Assembly: GCA_023438065.1 (NCBI GenBank)
Contig: JAEXRH010000004.1
Span: forward strand, 1 to 15,118
Source: Spirochaetota bacterium
GTDB taxonomy: Bacteria > Spirochaetota > Spirochaetia > Treponematales > Treponemataceae
Length of the DNA: 15,118 bases
Reading direction: 5' to 3'
Positions within the stretch are counted from its first letter, which is position 1. Every line of letters starts with the position of its first letter. A program made the translations under genes and the position numbers. Positions 1 to 7,413 of the stretch are shown piece after piece. Under the pieces are notes generated by a model. It made no database searches and was not told the DNA's origin. It worked only from the letters and a program-made list of their open reading frames with translations.

Positions 1-1
1 A

Positions 2-1012
2 ACTCTGCTTCCGAATGAATTCAAGTACCTGAAACTAAAAACTCAAGAAGAAATATGGGAAGCTATTTATGAATTGCGGGTTCGTGGTGCGCCTGCCATT
101 GGGGTGGCTGCCGCTTATGGCGTTTACTTAGGTGTCAAGCACAGCACCGCGAAAGACGCAGCCGCGTTCAAAACAGAATTCCTCGCAGTAAAAAAATACC
201 TGGCATCCTCCCGCCCCACCGCGGTGAACCTTTTCTGGGCTCTCGACCGGATGGAGCGTTGCGTTGACGCACATTCCGGTGGCTCTGTAGAGCAGATCAA
301 AGCAGCCCTACTGGAAGAAGCGGATGCCATTAAAGCGGAAGACATAAACACCAGCCGCAACATCGGCAAGTACGGTTTATCCCTGCTGAAACCCGGCATG
401 GGTTTATAAACTCATTGCAACGCCGGTCAACTGGCCACCATAAAATATGGCACCGCGACAGCCCCTATGTACCTCGGGCAGGAACAGGGTTACAACTTCA
501 AGGTATTCGTCGATGAAACCCGCCCTCTGCTGCAGGGCGCCCGCCTGACGGCATTCGAATTGACCCGTGCCGGCATCGATGCCACCCTGATCTGTGACAA
601 CATGGCTGCCACGGTCATGTCAAAAGGCTGGGTGCAAGCCGTATTCGTAGGCTGTGACCGGGTGGCTGCCAATGGCGATGCTGCCAATAAGATCGGCACA
701 TCAGGCGTAGCTATTCTGGCAAAATTCTACGGTATCCCGTTTTATGTGTGCGCCCCCACATCCACGATTGACATGAACACGCCTACCGGTGCGGAAATTC
801 ATATTGAACAGCGCCCGGCGGAAGAAGTCACTCAGAAATGGTACGCCCAACCCATGGCCCCGAAGGACGTTAAGGTTTTCAACCCGGCGTTTGACGTCAC
901 TATCAGTGAGAATATTACAGCGATCATCACTGAATACGGTATCGCCCGCGCGCCTTATGGGCCGGCATTGCAGGAGATATTTAAGAAAAAAGCCTCCGGA
1001 AAACCGGAATAA
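2..1012 (+). pseudogene. mtnA: S-methyl-5-thioribose-1-phosphate isomerase, 5'-truncated by window edge and interrupted by in-frame TAA
   Basis: MtnA interconverts 5-methylthioribose-1-phosphate and 5-methylthioribulose-1-phosphate in the cytoplasmic methionine salvage pathway. The frame is open from base 2 and shows the family motifs in order: RVRGAPAIGVAAAYG near the N-terminus, RPTAVNLFWALDRM, then THCNAG (Cys is the known catalytic thiol), the DETRPLLQGARLTAFEL block, DNMAA, and GCDRVAANGDAANKIGT (Asp of GCDR is the known acid/base). A TAA at 407-409 sits between ...KPGMGL and THCNAG with no frame change. Visible length (about 335 residues plus a missing start) fits the usual 345-350. The stop would arise from a single T-to-A change in a Leu codon. 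If real, the first product ends before both catalytic residues, and a restart at ATG 467 would lack the Cys. The rest shows no decay, so a very recent mutation or a sequence error are both plausible. Family identity is secure; functional status is open. Confidence 0.85.
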
Positions 1013-1023
1013 TTTTCTTGAAT

Positions 1024-1055
1024 TTGACCGGGTTCTTCATTATCTGTTGTATAAT
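1024..1055 (+). promoter_or_regulatory. Probable sigma-70-type promoter of tRNA-Val
   Basis: A perfect TATAAT lies at 1050-1055, 10 nt before the first tRNA base, so transcription would start almost at the mature 5' end. A TTGACC hexamer lies at 1024-1029, but the spacer is 20 bp, longer than the usual 16-18, so the -35 assignment is weak while the -10 box is convincing. Confidence 0.55.
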
Positions 1056-1065
1056 AAGAACTCCC

Positions 1066-1139
1066 GGGCGGGTAGCTCAGTTGGTTAGAGCACATCGCTT
1101 ACACCGATGTGGTCGCAGGTTCGAGTCCTGTTCCGCCCA
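1066..1139 (+). tRNA. tRNA-Val, anticodon UAC
   Basis: A full cloverleaf folds by eye. The acceptor stem GGGCGGG pairs with TCCGCCC (one G-U). The D arm is GCTC/GAGC with loop AGTTGGTTA. The anticodon stem CATCG/CGATG encloses the loop CTTACAC, placing TAC at 1100-1102, which reads Val GUA-type codons. The T arm GCAGG/CCTGT encloses TTCGAGT. The discriminator base is A1139. The 3' CCA is not encoded (CAAG follows), so it would be added by tRNA nucleotidyltransferase. The gene is a single unit directly after mtnA. Confidence 0.97.
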
Positions 1140-1287
1140 CAAGTTTTAAAAAAAATTACATTTTTTAACAAAAAAAATCCAAACTATTTCCCGCCAAAAT
1201 ACACAGCGGTTTTATAATCTTCTTTATAGTTAGATACTTTTTCACGCATAAATTTTTATTAAAAATATTTCTCATTTAAGGTGTATT

Positions 1288-3192
1288 TTGAGAAAAATTG
1301 CTATCAATCAAGATAATCAAGGAAGCGGTAGGGAAATTTCATTCGTTTCATTGTATGTTTTCATTTTCTTTTCCATCGCTTTTTACACATCGATGGAATG
1401 GTTGTATTATGTAACCAAACCGTCCTTCATGAGTGGGATGGATGTGTGGGGAATTATAAAGGTATGGCTTCAAACAAATTTCGTCGTCTTTTTGGCAGCA
1501 TTTTCGGTATCGTCGCTGCTGTTTCTTTGTGCCAGAGTTATCCCCAATATTACGATCCGGCACATTTTCTTATGGGCATCCGGGTTTATTCCAGTCTTCT
1601 TTGTTGGCATAACGATTCTGCTTTTGGTAGACAATTTCACTTATACCCTGTTCCAGGTTGGAGTAGTCAGCACAGCCGGGATCTTCCGCGGAATGTACGG
1701 ATTCGGTTTTCTTTTCCTCTTAGTCCGCTTGTACAAAGAAATACTTCCTACTCTTCGGAATAATCCCGAAACAATTGCGAAATCTCCTCAATTTTGGATT
1801 CCATCTTTCATATTGGTACTCTCTTTGTTTGTAACACTTCTGACTATCCCCCATGATCACTATACCTGGACGTTATCAGGTCCCGACACGATCAAAACTA
1901 AGCCGAATATTATTCTTTTAGGCAGCGATGGTATTTCAGCGAGTAATTTATCACTCTATAGTTATGAGCGTGAGACAACACCCTATTTAAAAAAGCTCTC
2001 CTCCGAATCTCTCCTGATGAAAAATCATTTGAGCAATTCAGGAAAAACCGGAGGTTCAGTTACATCGATTTTTACAGGAAAATTACCGTCCAAAACCAGG
2101 GTCACGTTTCCACCAGATTTATTACGCTCCATTGACGCGTACCAGCATCTTCCCGGGATATTGAAAGAATTGGGTTACAAAACGGTAGAGTTTACTGTTC
2201 CCCATTACCTTGACGCAACCGAATTGAATATTCTGAATGGTTTTGACCAGGTCAATGACAAATTAGTGAACAATGGTCCGGCAATTCAAATGCTGCGTGC
2301 CGTAGTTTCCAATGATATTGTTTTTTTCCTTGAGACAATATATGAACGGATAAAAGACCGTTTATGTCACATTTTCTACATTCGCAAAATGGATAATGCC
2401 TGGTTGATCGTTACTCAGGCATCAGCACCCGAAGGTGATGAAGAACGGCTCACCAGGTTGGATACATTGATCAAGGAACAAAAGGAGCCTTTCTTTGTTC
2501 ATGTTCACCTGATGGGTACCCATGGTGACTTTTTTATTCCCCGGGCGCAACAATTCTCAAAAGGAAAAGCACAGGATCAACCCTGGATGACGGATTTTTA
2601 CGATGATACTCTTCTAGATTTCGATGAGAATGTCAATAGAGTAGTAAATTCCCTGGAAGAAGCCGGAAAATTAGATAATACTATTTTGATCCTTTATACG
2701 GATCACGCTCTAAACTGGAAACCCCTCGAGCGTATCCCATTGATGATCCGTTTTCCCGGTGGCGATTACGCGGGAACGATTACAGAAAACACACAAAATC
2801 TGGATATATCGCCAACTATTCTGGATTATCTGCATATTCCACAACCATCCTGGATGGGTGGACATTCCTTATTGCAGGGGAATCCACCCGCGTTAAGGCC
2901 AATCTATTCAGCGAATGTCGAAAAAACAGAAGCCGTTGGAGACGGGTTTCAATACCATGGTAACGCGGCAAAACCACCTTTTTTTCAATTTGATTATTTC
3001 ACCACAAGCGTCTGCGATAAATGGGTCAAGCTTTTAACAATTGACAACCAGTGGACAACTGGGAAATTAGATAGCGAACCCGGTTTATGCGATGGCGTGA
3101 CTGTACCATCGACTTCTCAAATGGAGAAAGACCTCCTGGAACAATTGAAAATGGATGGTTTTGATGTTTCATCTGTACATGTGGAAGAATAG
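1288..3192 (+). CDS. Membrane protein with extracytoplasmic alkaline-phosphatase/sulfatase-fold domain, LtaS-like layout
   Basis: This 634-residue protein has about five N-terminal membrane helices (near 18-37, 62-84, 91-115, 124-148, 170-187), followed by a large sulfatase-fold domain from about 206 on, expected outside the membrane. Metal-site motifs visible are NIILLGSDG (D214), LMGTHGDFF (H407, H412) and LYTDHA (D472, H473); DISPTILDYL and W.GGHSLL near 507-528 are also typical of the fold. The nucleophile position aligns with T254 in SGKTGGSVTSIFTG, where sulfatases have Cys or Ser followed by PSR. Thr is what phospho-group transferases such as LtaS and EptA use. Topology and length also resemble LtaS, so transfer or removal of a phospho-linked surface group is more likely than sulfate ester cleavage; the substrate is unknown. 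The TTG start is supported by AAGGTG 4 nt upstream; the next Met lies inside the first helix. The gene is visibly more AT-rich than its neighbours. Confidence 0.8.
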   Translation: MRKIAINQDNQGSGREISFVSLYVFIFFSIAFYTSMEWLYYVTKPSFMSGMDVWGIIKVWLQTNFVVFLAAFSVSSLLFLCARVIPNITIRHIFLWASGFIPVFFVGITILLLVDNFTYTLFQVGVVSTAGIFRGMYGFGFLFLLVRLYKEILPTLRNNPETIAKSPQFWIPSFILVLSLFVTLLTIPHDHYTWTLSGPDTIKTKPNIILLGSDGISASNLSLYSYERETTPYLKKLSSESLLMKNHLSNSGKTGGSVTSIFTGKLPSKTRVTFPPDLLRSIDAYQHLPGILKELGYKTVEFTVPHYLDATELNILNGFDQVNDKLVNNGPAIQMLRAVVSNDIVFFLETIYERIKDRLCHIFYIRKMDNAWLIVTQASAPEGDEERLTRLDTLIKEQKEPFFVHVHLMGTHGDFFIPRAQQFSKGKAQDQPWMTDFYDDTLLDFDENVNRVVNSLEEAGKLDNTILILYTDHALNWKPLERIPLMIRFPGGDYAGTITENTQNLDISPTILDYLHIPQPSWMGGHSLLQGNPPALRPIYSANVEKTEAVGDGFQYHGNAAKPPFFQFDYFTTSVCDKWVKLLTIDNQWTTGKLDSEPGLCDGVTVPSTSQMEKDLLEQLKMDGFDVSSVHVEE

Positions 3193-3494
3193 TCAGAAGA
3201 AGAAATCCTTATGTTTTGTATGTTTTGTAGGATTTTTTGATCCTTCGAATAACACTCCTGCTTTGGGTTAATAAACAAGAGGCCTTCCCGTATTTCAGAA
3301 ACAGTCCTTTCGATAAGACCTGTTCCAACCTCATCTTAATATAGATGACAAATTCCGATACTTTTTTCCACTTGCTGACAAGGCAAATCCACCACGCTGA
3401 GTGGTTAACCCGGTGGTATCAGCCCAGAATAATCCGTAAAATAGATGTGATTGGTCATGTTCGATTGAAATCAGTCAAATTCAGGAGAACGATC
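3193..3494. other. Intergenic stretch between the phosphatase-fold gene and the FGE-domain gene
   Basis: About 300 bases with no convincing gene. The left end holds a candidate terminator at 3203-3238 and the right end the ribosome binding site at 3483-3487 for the next gene. An upstream in-frame ATG at 3345 would extend that gene by 50 residues, but the extension has no signal-peptide character and would bury the signal peptide, so this part is treated as leader. Confidence 0.5.
3203..3238 (+). terminator. Candidate rho-independent terminator
   Basis: AAATCCT at 3203-3209 can pair with AGGATTT at 3229-3235, followed by further T residues to 3238, starting 11 nt after the stop codon. The 19-nt loop is long and holds a tandem ATGTTTTGT repeat, and the stem is AT-rich, so the call is tentative. 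Confidence 0.4.
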
Positions 3495-4355
3495 ATGAAA
3501 CTCTCAAACCTTCCCCTGTTATTGATCCCGGGATTAGTTGGTCTTATGGCAACCGGTTTTGTTGGTCCATCACCTGTGCTGACTGCCGCCTCCACCGCCA
3601 CACCGGAAGTCGGGGAAACCGGATTAACTACTGGCGCAACGAAAACCGCCGAAACCGACGGTATGGTGATGATGTATGTGCCTGCCGGTGACTTCACCAT
3701 GGGCTTTGACCGTGGCAGTAAAAAAGACATGGCCCCCGGCCACACCGTCACTCTGGACGCGTTCTGGATCGATAAAACAGAAGTTACTAACGCGCAATAC
3801 GCGATGTGTGTCAGCGCGGGAGCCTGTGACGAACCGGAAGACAGGACATCACATAACCGTGTAAAGTATTACAATGCGGAAAAATATGTCAGCTTTCCGG
3901 TGATCAATGTCACCTGGAATGACGCGGCAGACTACTGCAAGTGGGCAGGGCGTGTTCTGCCAACAGAAGCACAATGGGAAAAAGCTGCCCGCGGTACAGA
4001 CGCGCGCATTTACCCGTGGGGGAACATAGTTCCTTCATCTTCACTTACAAACTACAACAATCCATATGGTGATACAGTGCAAACCGGAAATTATCCGGAT
4101 GGCGCCAGCCTGTATGGAGCGTTGGATATGGCCGGCAATGTCCTCGAGTGGACGGCTGACTGGTACGATGAAACGTATTACAAAACCAGTCCGAAAGAAA
4201 ACCCGCAAGGCCCTGATTTCGGTTACAAAAGAACAATTCGCGGTGGTTCATGGGGCGACGATATGTCCAACATACGCGTGTTCATCCGTTGGGGGTTGAT
4301 CCCCGTTACCCGCTCAAACAACCTCGGATTCCGTTGCGTGATGCCCACCAATTAA
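3495..4355 (+). CDS. Secreted FGE-sulfatase (SUMF1-type) domain protein lacking the catalytic cysteine pair
   Basis: A 286-residue exported protein. Residues 1-32 form a signal peptide (MKLSNLPLLLIPGLVGLMAT, then small residues), followed by a Thr/Ala/Glu-rich linker to about 56. The rest is one FGE-sulfatase domain: MVMMYVPAGDFTMG (57-70), FWIDKTEVTNAQY (90-102), FPVINVTWNDAADYCKWAG, LPTEAQWEKAARG (155-167), YGALDMAGNVLEWTADWY (207-224), RGGSW (249-253) and NLGFRC (276-281). True formylglycine-generating enzymes have two Cys a few residues after RGGSY; here that stretch is GDDMSNIRV, so the copper-oxidase activity is not expected. The fold is also used for ligand or sugar binding and in EgtB-like enzymes; the role here is unknown. 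The start is ATG 3495, with AGGAG 7 nt upstream. It follows the phosphatase-fold gene, but a candidate terminator and 302 nt separate them. Confidence 0.82.
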   Translation: MKLSNLPLLLIPGLVGLMATGFVGPSPVLTAASTATPEVGETGLTTGATKTAETDGMVMMYVPAGDFTMGFDRGSKKDMAPGHTVTLDAFWIDKTEVTNAQYAMCVSAGACDEPEDRTSHNRVKYYNAEKYVSFPVINVTWNDAADYCKWAGRVLPTEAQWEKAARGTDARIYPWGNIVPSSSLTNYNNPYGDTVQTGNYPDGASLYGALDMAGNVLEWTADWYDETYYKTSPKENPQGPDFGYKRTIRGGSWGDDMSNIRVFIRWGLIPVTRSNNLGFRCVMPTN

Positions 4356-4543
4356 TCAAATTAAAAAAAGACCTGCATGAAATGTCAGTACTTGCACCGG
4401 TTAACATGCCTTTTGGTGTTACCTGTGATCTACTGATAGGATAAACAGAATTATTAGAGGTTTAAAATTCACCCGTTGTTTACCTGAAAATGCTTTATCA
4501 TAGGCTTTGTTCGTGATCCAAACCTTAAGTTATGGAGTTTTTG

Positions 4544-5116
4544 ATGTCGTCTGATGTTGATTTCCCGTACGATTTCATCGGTAAAGTATTATTCACACCT
4601 GAAGAAATTGAAAAACGAGTAACGTTTATCGGTAATCAGATCCACAATGATTACCGTGATTCCGAGAAGCTTTTGCTTCTCGGTTTGTTGCGCGGCAGTG
4701 TCGTTTTCATGACAGATCTGATGCGCAAAGTGCAAATGCCGTTGACCATGGATTTCATGTCGGTATCATCATATGCCGGCTCAGAATCCAGTGGATTTGT
4801 GCGCATTGATTCAGATCATAAAACCAACATCTCCGGGTGGGATGTCATTCTGATAGATGACATTGTCGACACCGGCTTCACGATTAATACAGTCCGCAAG
4901 CTGCTGCTTGACCGCAACCCGCGCAGCCTGAAGATCTGCGCCCTTTTAGACAAGGTTGAACGCCACCGCGTAGATGTCCCCATTGACTACCTGGGTTTTG
5001 CCATCCCCGATGTTTTCGTTGTCGGGTACGGCCTTGATATTGATGAAAAGGGGCGAAATCTGCCCTATATCGCTTCAGTTGATCCGAAAAAATACGAGAA
5101 GAGCAAGCATAAGTAA
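4544..5116 (+). CDS. hpt: Hypoxanthine(-guanine) phosphoribosyltransferase
   Basis: Catalyses PRPP plus hypoxanthine or guanine to IMP or GMP plus pyrophosphate in cytoplasmic purine salvage. The 190-residue length is typical. Visible motifs are LLGLLRGSVVFMTDLMR (45-61, flexible PPi-side loop region), MDFMSVSSYAGS (69-80), the PRPP signature VILIDDIVDTGFT (101-113) with the acidic pair D105-D106, LLDKVER (134-140) with the purine-contacting Lys, and DVFVVGYGLDIDEKGRNLPYI near the C-terminus, as in bacterial Hpt. ATG 4544 is preferred because GGAG lies 6 nt upstream; an in-frame ATG at 4532 would add four residues but has only weak complementarity upstream. purA follows after 12 nt on the same strand, so the two are almost certainly cotranscribed, linking IMP formation to AMP synthesis. 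Confidence 0.94.
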   Translation: MSSDVDFPYDFIGKVLFTPEEIEKRVTFIGNQIHNDYRDSEKLLLLGLLRGSVVFMTDLMRKVQMPLTMDFMSVSSYAGSESSGFVRIDSDHKTNISGWDVILIDDIVDTGFTINTVRKLLLDRNPRSLKICALLDKVERHRVDVPIDYLGFAIPDVFVVGYGLDIDEKGRNLPYIASVDPKKYEKSKHK

Positions 5117-5128
5117 CAGGAGTCTGCC

Positions 5129-6427
5129 ATGCCCATTCACATAATCGTCGGTACCCAATGGGGTGATGAAGGAAAAGGCCGGGTTGTCGATCTGCTTTCA
5201 GCAGATGCCTCTCTGGTTTGCCGCTACAACGGTGGAGACAACGCCGGTCACACCGTTACGGTTGGAACTCAGACCTTCAAGCTCCACCTCATTCCTTCCG
5301 GGATCGTCCATTCCCATACTATCGGGATCATGGGCGCCGGAATGGTGATCAATCCCATCACGCTCCTGACGGAAATTGAGACTCTAAAGAAAGCAGGGAT
5401 AGAAATTTCTCCCCGGCGTTTGCTGGTCTCCCCGCTGGCCCATTTGATCACCCCGGCTCATCGTTTACTGGACCAGGCGCAGGATGAAGCGCGCGGAAAA
5501 GGCGCCATTGGCACCACCGGCCGCGGCATCGGCCCTGCGTATATTGACAAAGCAGCCCGCCGCGGTTTACGCGCGGGAGAAATTCTTGAACCTGAATCCT
5601 TCCGGTTGCGGGTAAAAGAACACTTCACCCAGGTTGATTCCCAACTTCAGACACTGTACAAGAAACAGCCTCTCGATGTGGAAGCTCTCACCGCGGAATG
5701 GGTAGCAGCTGCCTTCAAACTGGCGCCGTACATTCAGGATTCGACAAAACTGTTGCATGATTCATTGCATAGCAACGACCATGTACTGGCTGAAGGCGCC
5801 CAGGGAACTCTGCTTGACCTGGATTACGGATCTTACCCGTATGTCACCAGTTCCAATACCACCGCCACAGGAATATTTAACGGACTCGGGTTGGGTATCA
5901 TGCCGGTTGACCGGATCGTGGGCGTCACCAAAGCGTTCCAGACCCGGGTGGGTGGTGGACCATTCCCCACGGAATTGTCAGGTGAAATGGCTACCCGTCT
6001 TCGCGGTACTGGGTCAAACCCGTGGGATGAATTTGGAACAACCACCGGCCGCCCCCGCCGGGTAGGCTGGCTGGATATGGTGCTTCTCCGTTATGCCGTG
6101 ATGATCAACGGCATAAATGAATTATGCATCACCAAGATGGATATCCTTTCCGGACTACCGGAGATCAAGGTCTGCACATCCTACAAGATCGGCAGCATGG
6201 AATACGATTCACTTCCGGTTGGCTTGAGCGCCGAACAACTGGCATCAGCCAAACCGGTGTATGAAACGCTGCCCGGTTGGACGGAAGATATAACCTCTAT
6301 CCGTTCGCTAAAAGACCTGCCCCAGGCTGCCCGTGATTATATTTATAAAATCGAAATACAATCCGGCGTGCATGTAAGCCTGGTTTCAGTCGGCCCTGAG
6401 CGCGATCAGGTCATCAGGATGGAATAA
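5129..6427 (+). CDS. purA: Adenylosuccinate synthase
   Basis: Condenses IMP and aspartate using GTP to give adenylosuccinate, the first step of the AMP branch. At 432 residues it is full length. Catalytic features are visible at the family's usual places: GTQWGDEGKG with D13, NGGDNAGHTV with H41, RGKGAIGTTGRGIGPAY (about 122-138, IMP loop), AEGAQGTLLDLDYGSYPYVTSS (about 220-241), TRVGGGPFPTEL (about 271-282), GTTTGRPRRVGWLD (about 302-315, Asp/IMP-binding loop), TKMD (GTP base recognition) and VGPERDQ at the C-terminus. The usual second Lys of GKGK is Arg here, a conservative change outside the catalytic dyad. AGGAG a few bases before ATG 5129 supports the start. It is the second gene of the hpt-purA unit, which ends at a strong terminator. 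Confidence 0.97.
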   Translation: MPIHIIVGTQWGDEGKGRVVDLLSADASLVCRYNGGDNAGHTVTVGTQTFKLHLIPSGIVHSHTIGIMGAGMVINPITLLTEIETLKKAGIEISPRRLLVSPLAHLITPAHRLLDQAQDEARGKGAIGTTGRGIGPAYIDKAARRGLRAGEILEPESFRLRVKEHFTQVDSQLQTLYKKQPLDVEALTAEWVAAAFKLAPYIQDSTKLLHDSLHSNDHVLAEGAQGTLLDLDYGSYPYVTSSNTTATGIFNGLGLGIMPVDRIVGVTKAFQTRVGGGPFPTELSGEMATRLRGTGSNPWDEFGTTTGRPRRVGWLDMVLLRYAVMINGINELCITKMDILSGLPEIKVCTSYKIGSMEYDSLPVGLSAEQLASAKPVYETLPGWTEDITSIRSLKDLPQAARDYIYKIEIQSGVHVSLVSVGPERDQVIRME

Positions 6428-6434
6428 GTGATAC

Positions 6435-6470
6435 AAAACAGCCTGTTTTTATAAAACAGGCTGTTTTTTT
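6435..6470 (+). terminator. Strong rho-independent terminator of hpt-purA
   Basis: AAAACAGCCTGTTTT at 6435-6449 and AAAACAGGCTGTTTT at 6453-6467 are perfect reverse complements (15 bp) around a 3-nt loop, with the T tract running to 6470. It lies 8 nt after the purA stop. Because both arms start with A and end with T, the structure could also stop minus-strand transcripts. Confidence 0.92.
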
Positions 6471-6564
6471 AATAATTATCTTTCCAATTTTCCAGGTGGA
6501 TAAAGGATAATTAGGAAAAATATAAAAAAAGTAATGCATCTAAACCTTATTGAAAGGAAATATC

Positions 6565-7407
6565 ATGGCACCAAGGTCTCCCATCCCTCTGCCCGGCGCG
6601 ATCATGCGCGATGTAGCCTACTGTACCCCGGAAGGTATTTCCCAGAAAATGGATTTGTTTTTCCCGCTGGATCAAACCAGGCCATCTCCCGCGGTTTTAT
6701 ATGTCCATGGCGGCGCCTGGCGCGAATGTGACAAAGACTCCGATTTCTTTTTCCCCCTTATGAAAGGACTGCAAGACGCCGGTTATCTGGTGGCAGCCAT
6801 TAATTACCGGCTGGCTCCCCGTCACCCCTTCCCTGCACAGATCGTTGACGCGCGCTGTGCCGTCCGTTTTCTACGGAAGAACGCCGGCATATTGAACATC
6901 TTCCCAGACAGGATCGGCGCATTTGGTGACAGTGCGGGTGGCCACCTGGTCTCTTTAATGGGATTGGTGAAAGATAGTGATAAATGGGATACCGGTGAAT
7001 GCACCGGGGTGTCCAGCGCATTGCAGGCTGTTGTCAATCTCTACGGGATCTCCGATGTATCCAGAATATTCGGTCACGATGGATCCGAGATCAGGATGCA
7101 GGTTTTCCAGGTTGGAGATGACGACAACGACCCGAGATTGAAAGAAGCCAGTCCGCTGACCTATGTGACCAACTCAGCTCCCCCGTTCCTGATCATTCAT
7201 GGAGATAAAGATTCGGTTGTTCCCATGGAACAATCAGACTGGCTGGTCAATGCCCTGCAATCCGCCGGAAATTCCGTTGAATATTTACAGGTAAAGAATG
7301 CGGATCACCAGTTCTTCCAGGTCGGACCCAATCCGGTAACGCCATCTGTTCCCGAGATTTTCAAAACGGTTATAGAGTTCTTCAAAAAAGAACTGCCGCG
7401 GGAATAA
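6565..7407 (+). CDS. Alpha/beta hydrolase, esterase/lipase-like (Aes/hormone-sensitive-lipase-type)
   Basis: A 280-residue hydrolase without signal peptide, expected in the cytoplasm. The oxyanion-hole motif HGGAW is at 48-52, the nucleophile elbow GDSAGG at 121-126 (S123), the acid is most likely D216 in HGDKDSVVP, and the base H248 in ADHQFF, giving a complete Ser-Asp-His triad in the usual order. YRLAPRHPFPAQIVD (81-95) is typical of the alpha/beta hydrolase fold-3 and BD-FAE-like esterases. The substrate, probably a carboxylic ester, cannot be told from sequence. Start ATG 6565 has AAAGGAAA ending 4 nt upstream; a TTG at 6550 lies within or before this ribosome site and is less likely. 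It stands alone after the purA terminator and ends 6 nt from the convergent EAL-HDOD gene. Confidence 0.88.
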   Translation: MAPRSPIPLPGAIMRDVAYCTPEGISQKMDLFFPLDQTRPSPAVLYVHGGAWRECDKDSDFFFPLMKGLQDAGYLVAAINYRLAPRHPFPAQIVDARCAVRFLRKNAGILNIFPDRIGAFGDSAGGHLVSLMGLVKDSDKWDTGECTGVSSALQAVVNLYGISDVSRIFGHDGSEIRMQVFQVGDDDNDPRLKEASPLTYVTNSAPPFLIIHGDKDSVVPMEQSDWLVNALQSAGNSVEYLQVKNADHQFFQVGPNPVTPSVPEIFKTVIEFFKKELPRE

Positions 7408-7413
7408 TTTCAG

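Noticed and set aside
407..409. Recoding of TAA as a sense codon in this organism
   Set aside because: TAA is the evident terminator of mtnA itself at 1010-1012, purA, the surface-protein gene and others, so a changed genetic code does not fit.
1066..1139. tRNA-Val as the attachment site of an integrated element
   Set aside because: No repeat of the tRNA 3' end and no integrase were found in the window; only the base composition hints at transfer.
3345..3494. Upstream ATG start for the FGE-domain gene
   Set aside because: It would place 50 hydrophilic residues before a clear signal peptide, and the AGGAG site fits ATG 3495.
1288..4355. Genuine sulfatase plus formylglycine-generating enzyme pair
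   Set aside because: The first protein has Thr in place of the modifiable Cys/Ser with no PSR motif, and the second lacks the catalytic Cys pair.
4356..4543. Purine riboswitch or other structured leader before hpt
   Set aside because: No purine-riboswitch core sequences and no terminator-type hairpin could be found; only weak promoter-like hexamers with wrong spacing.
7376..7394. Hairpin AGTTCTT/AAGAACT near the end of the alpha/beta hydrolase gene as a bidirectional terminator
   Set aside because: The 7-bp stem is AT-rich and has no T tract on either strand.
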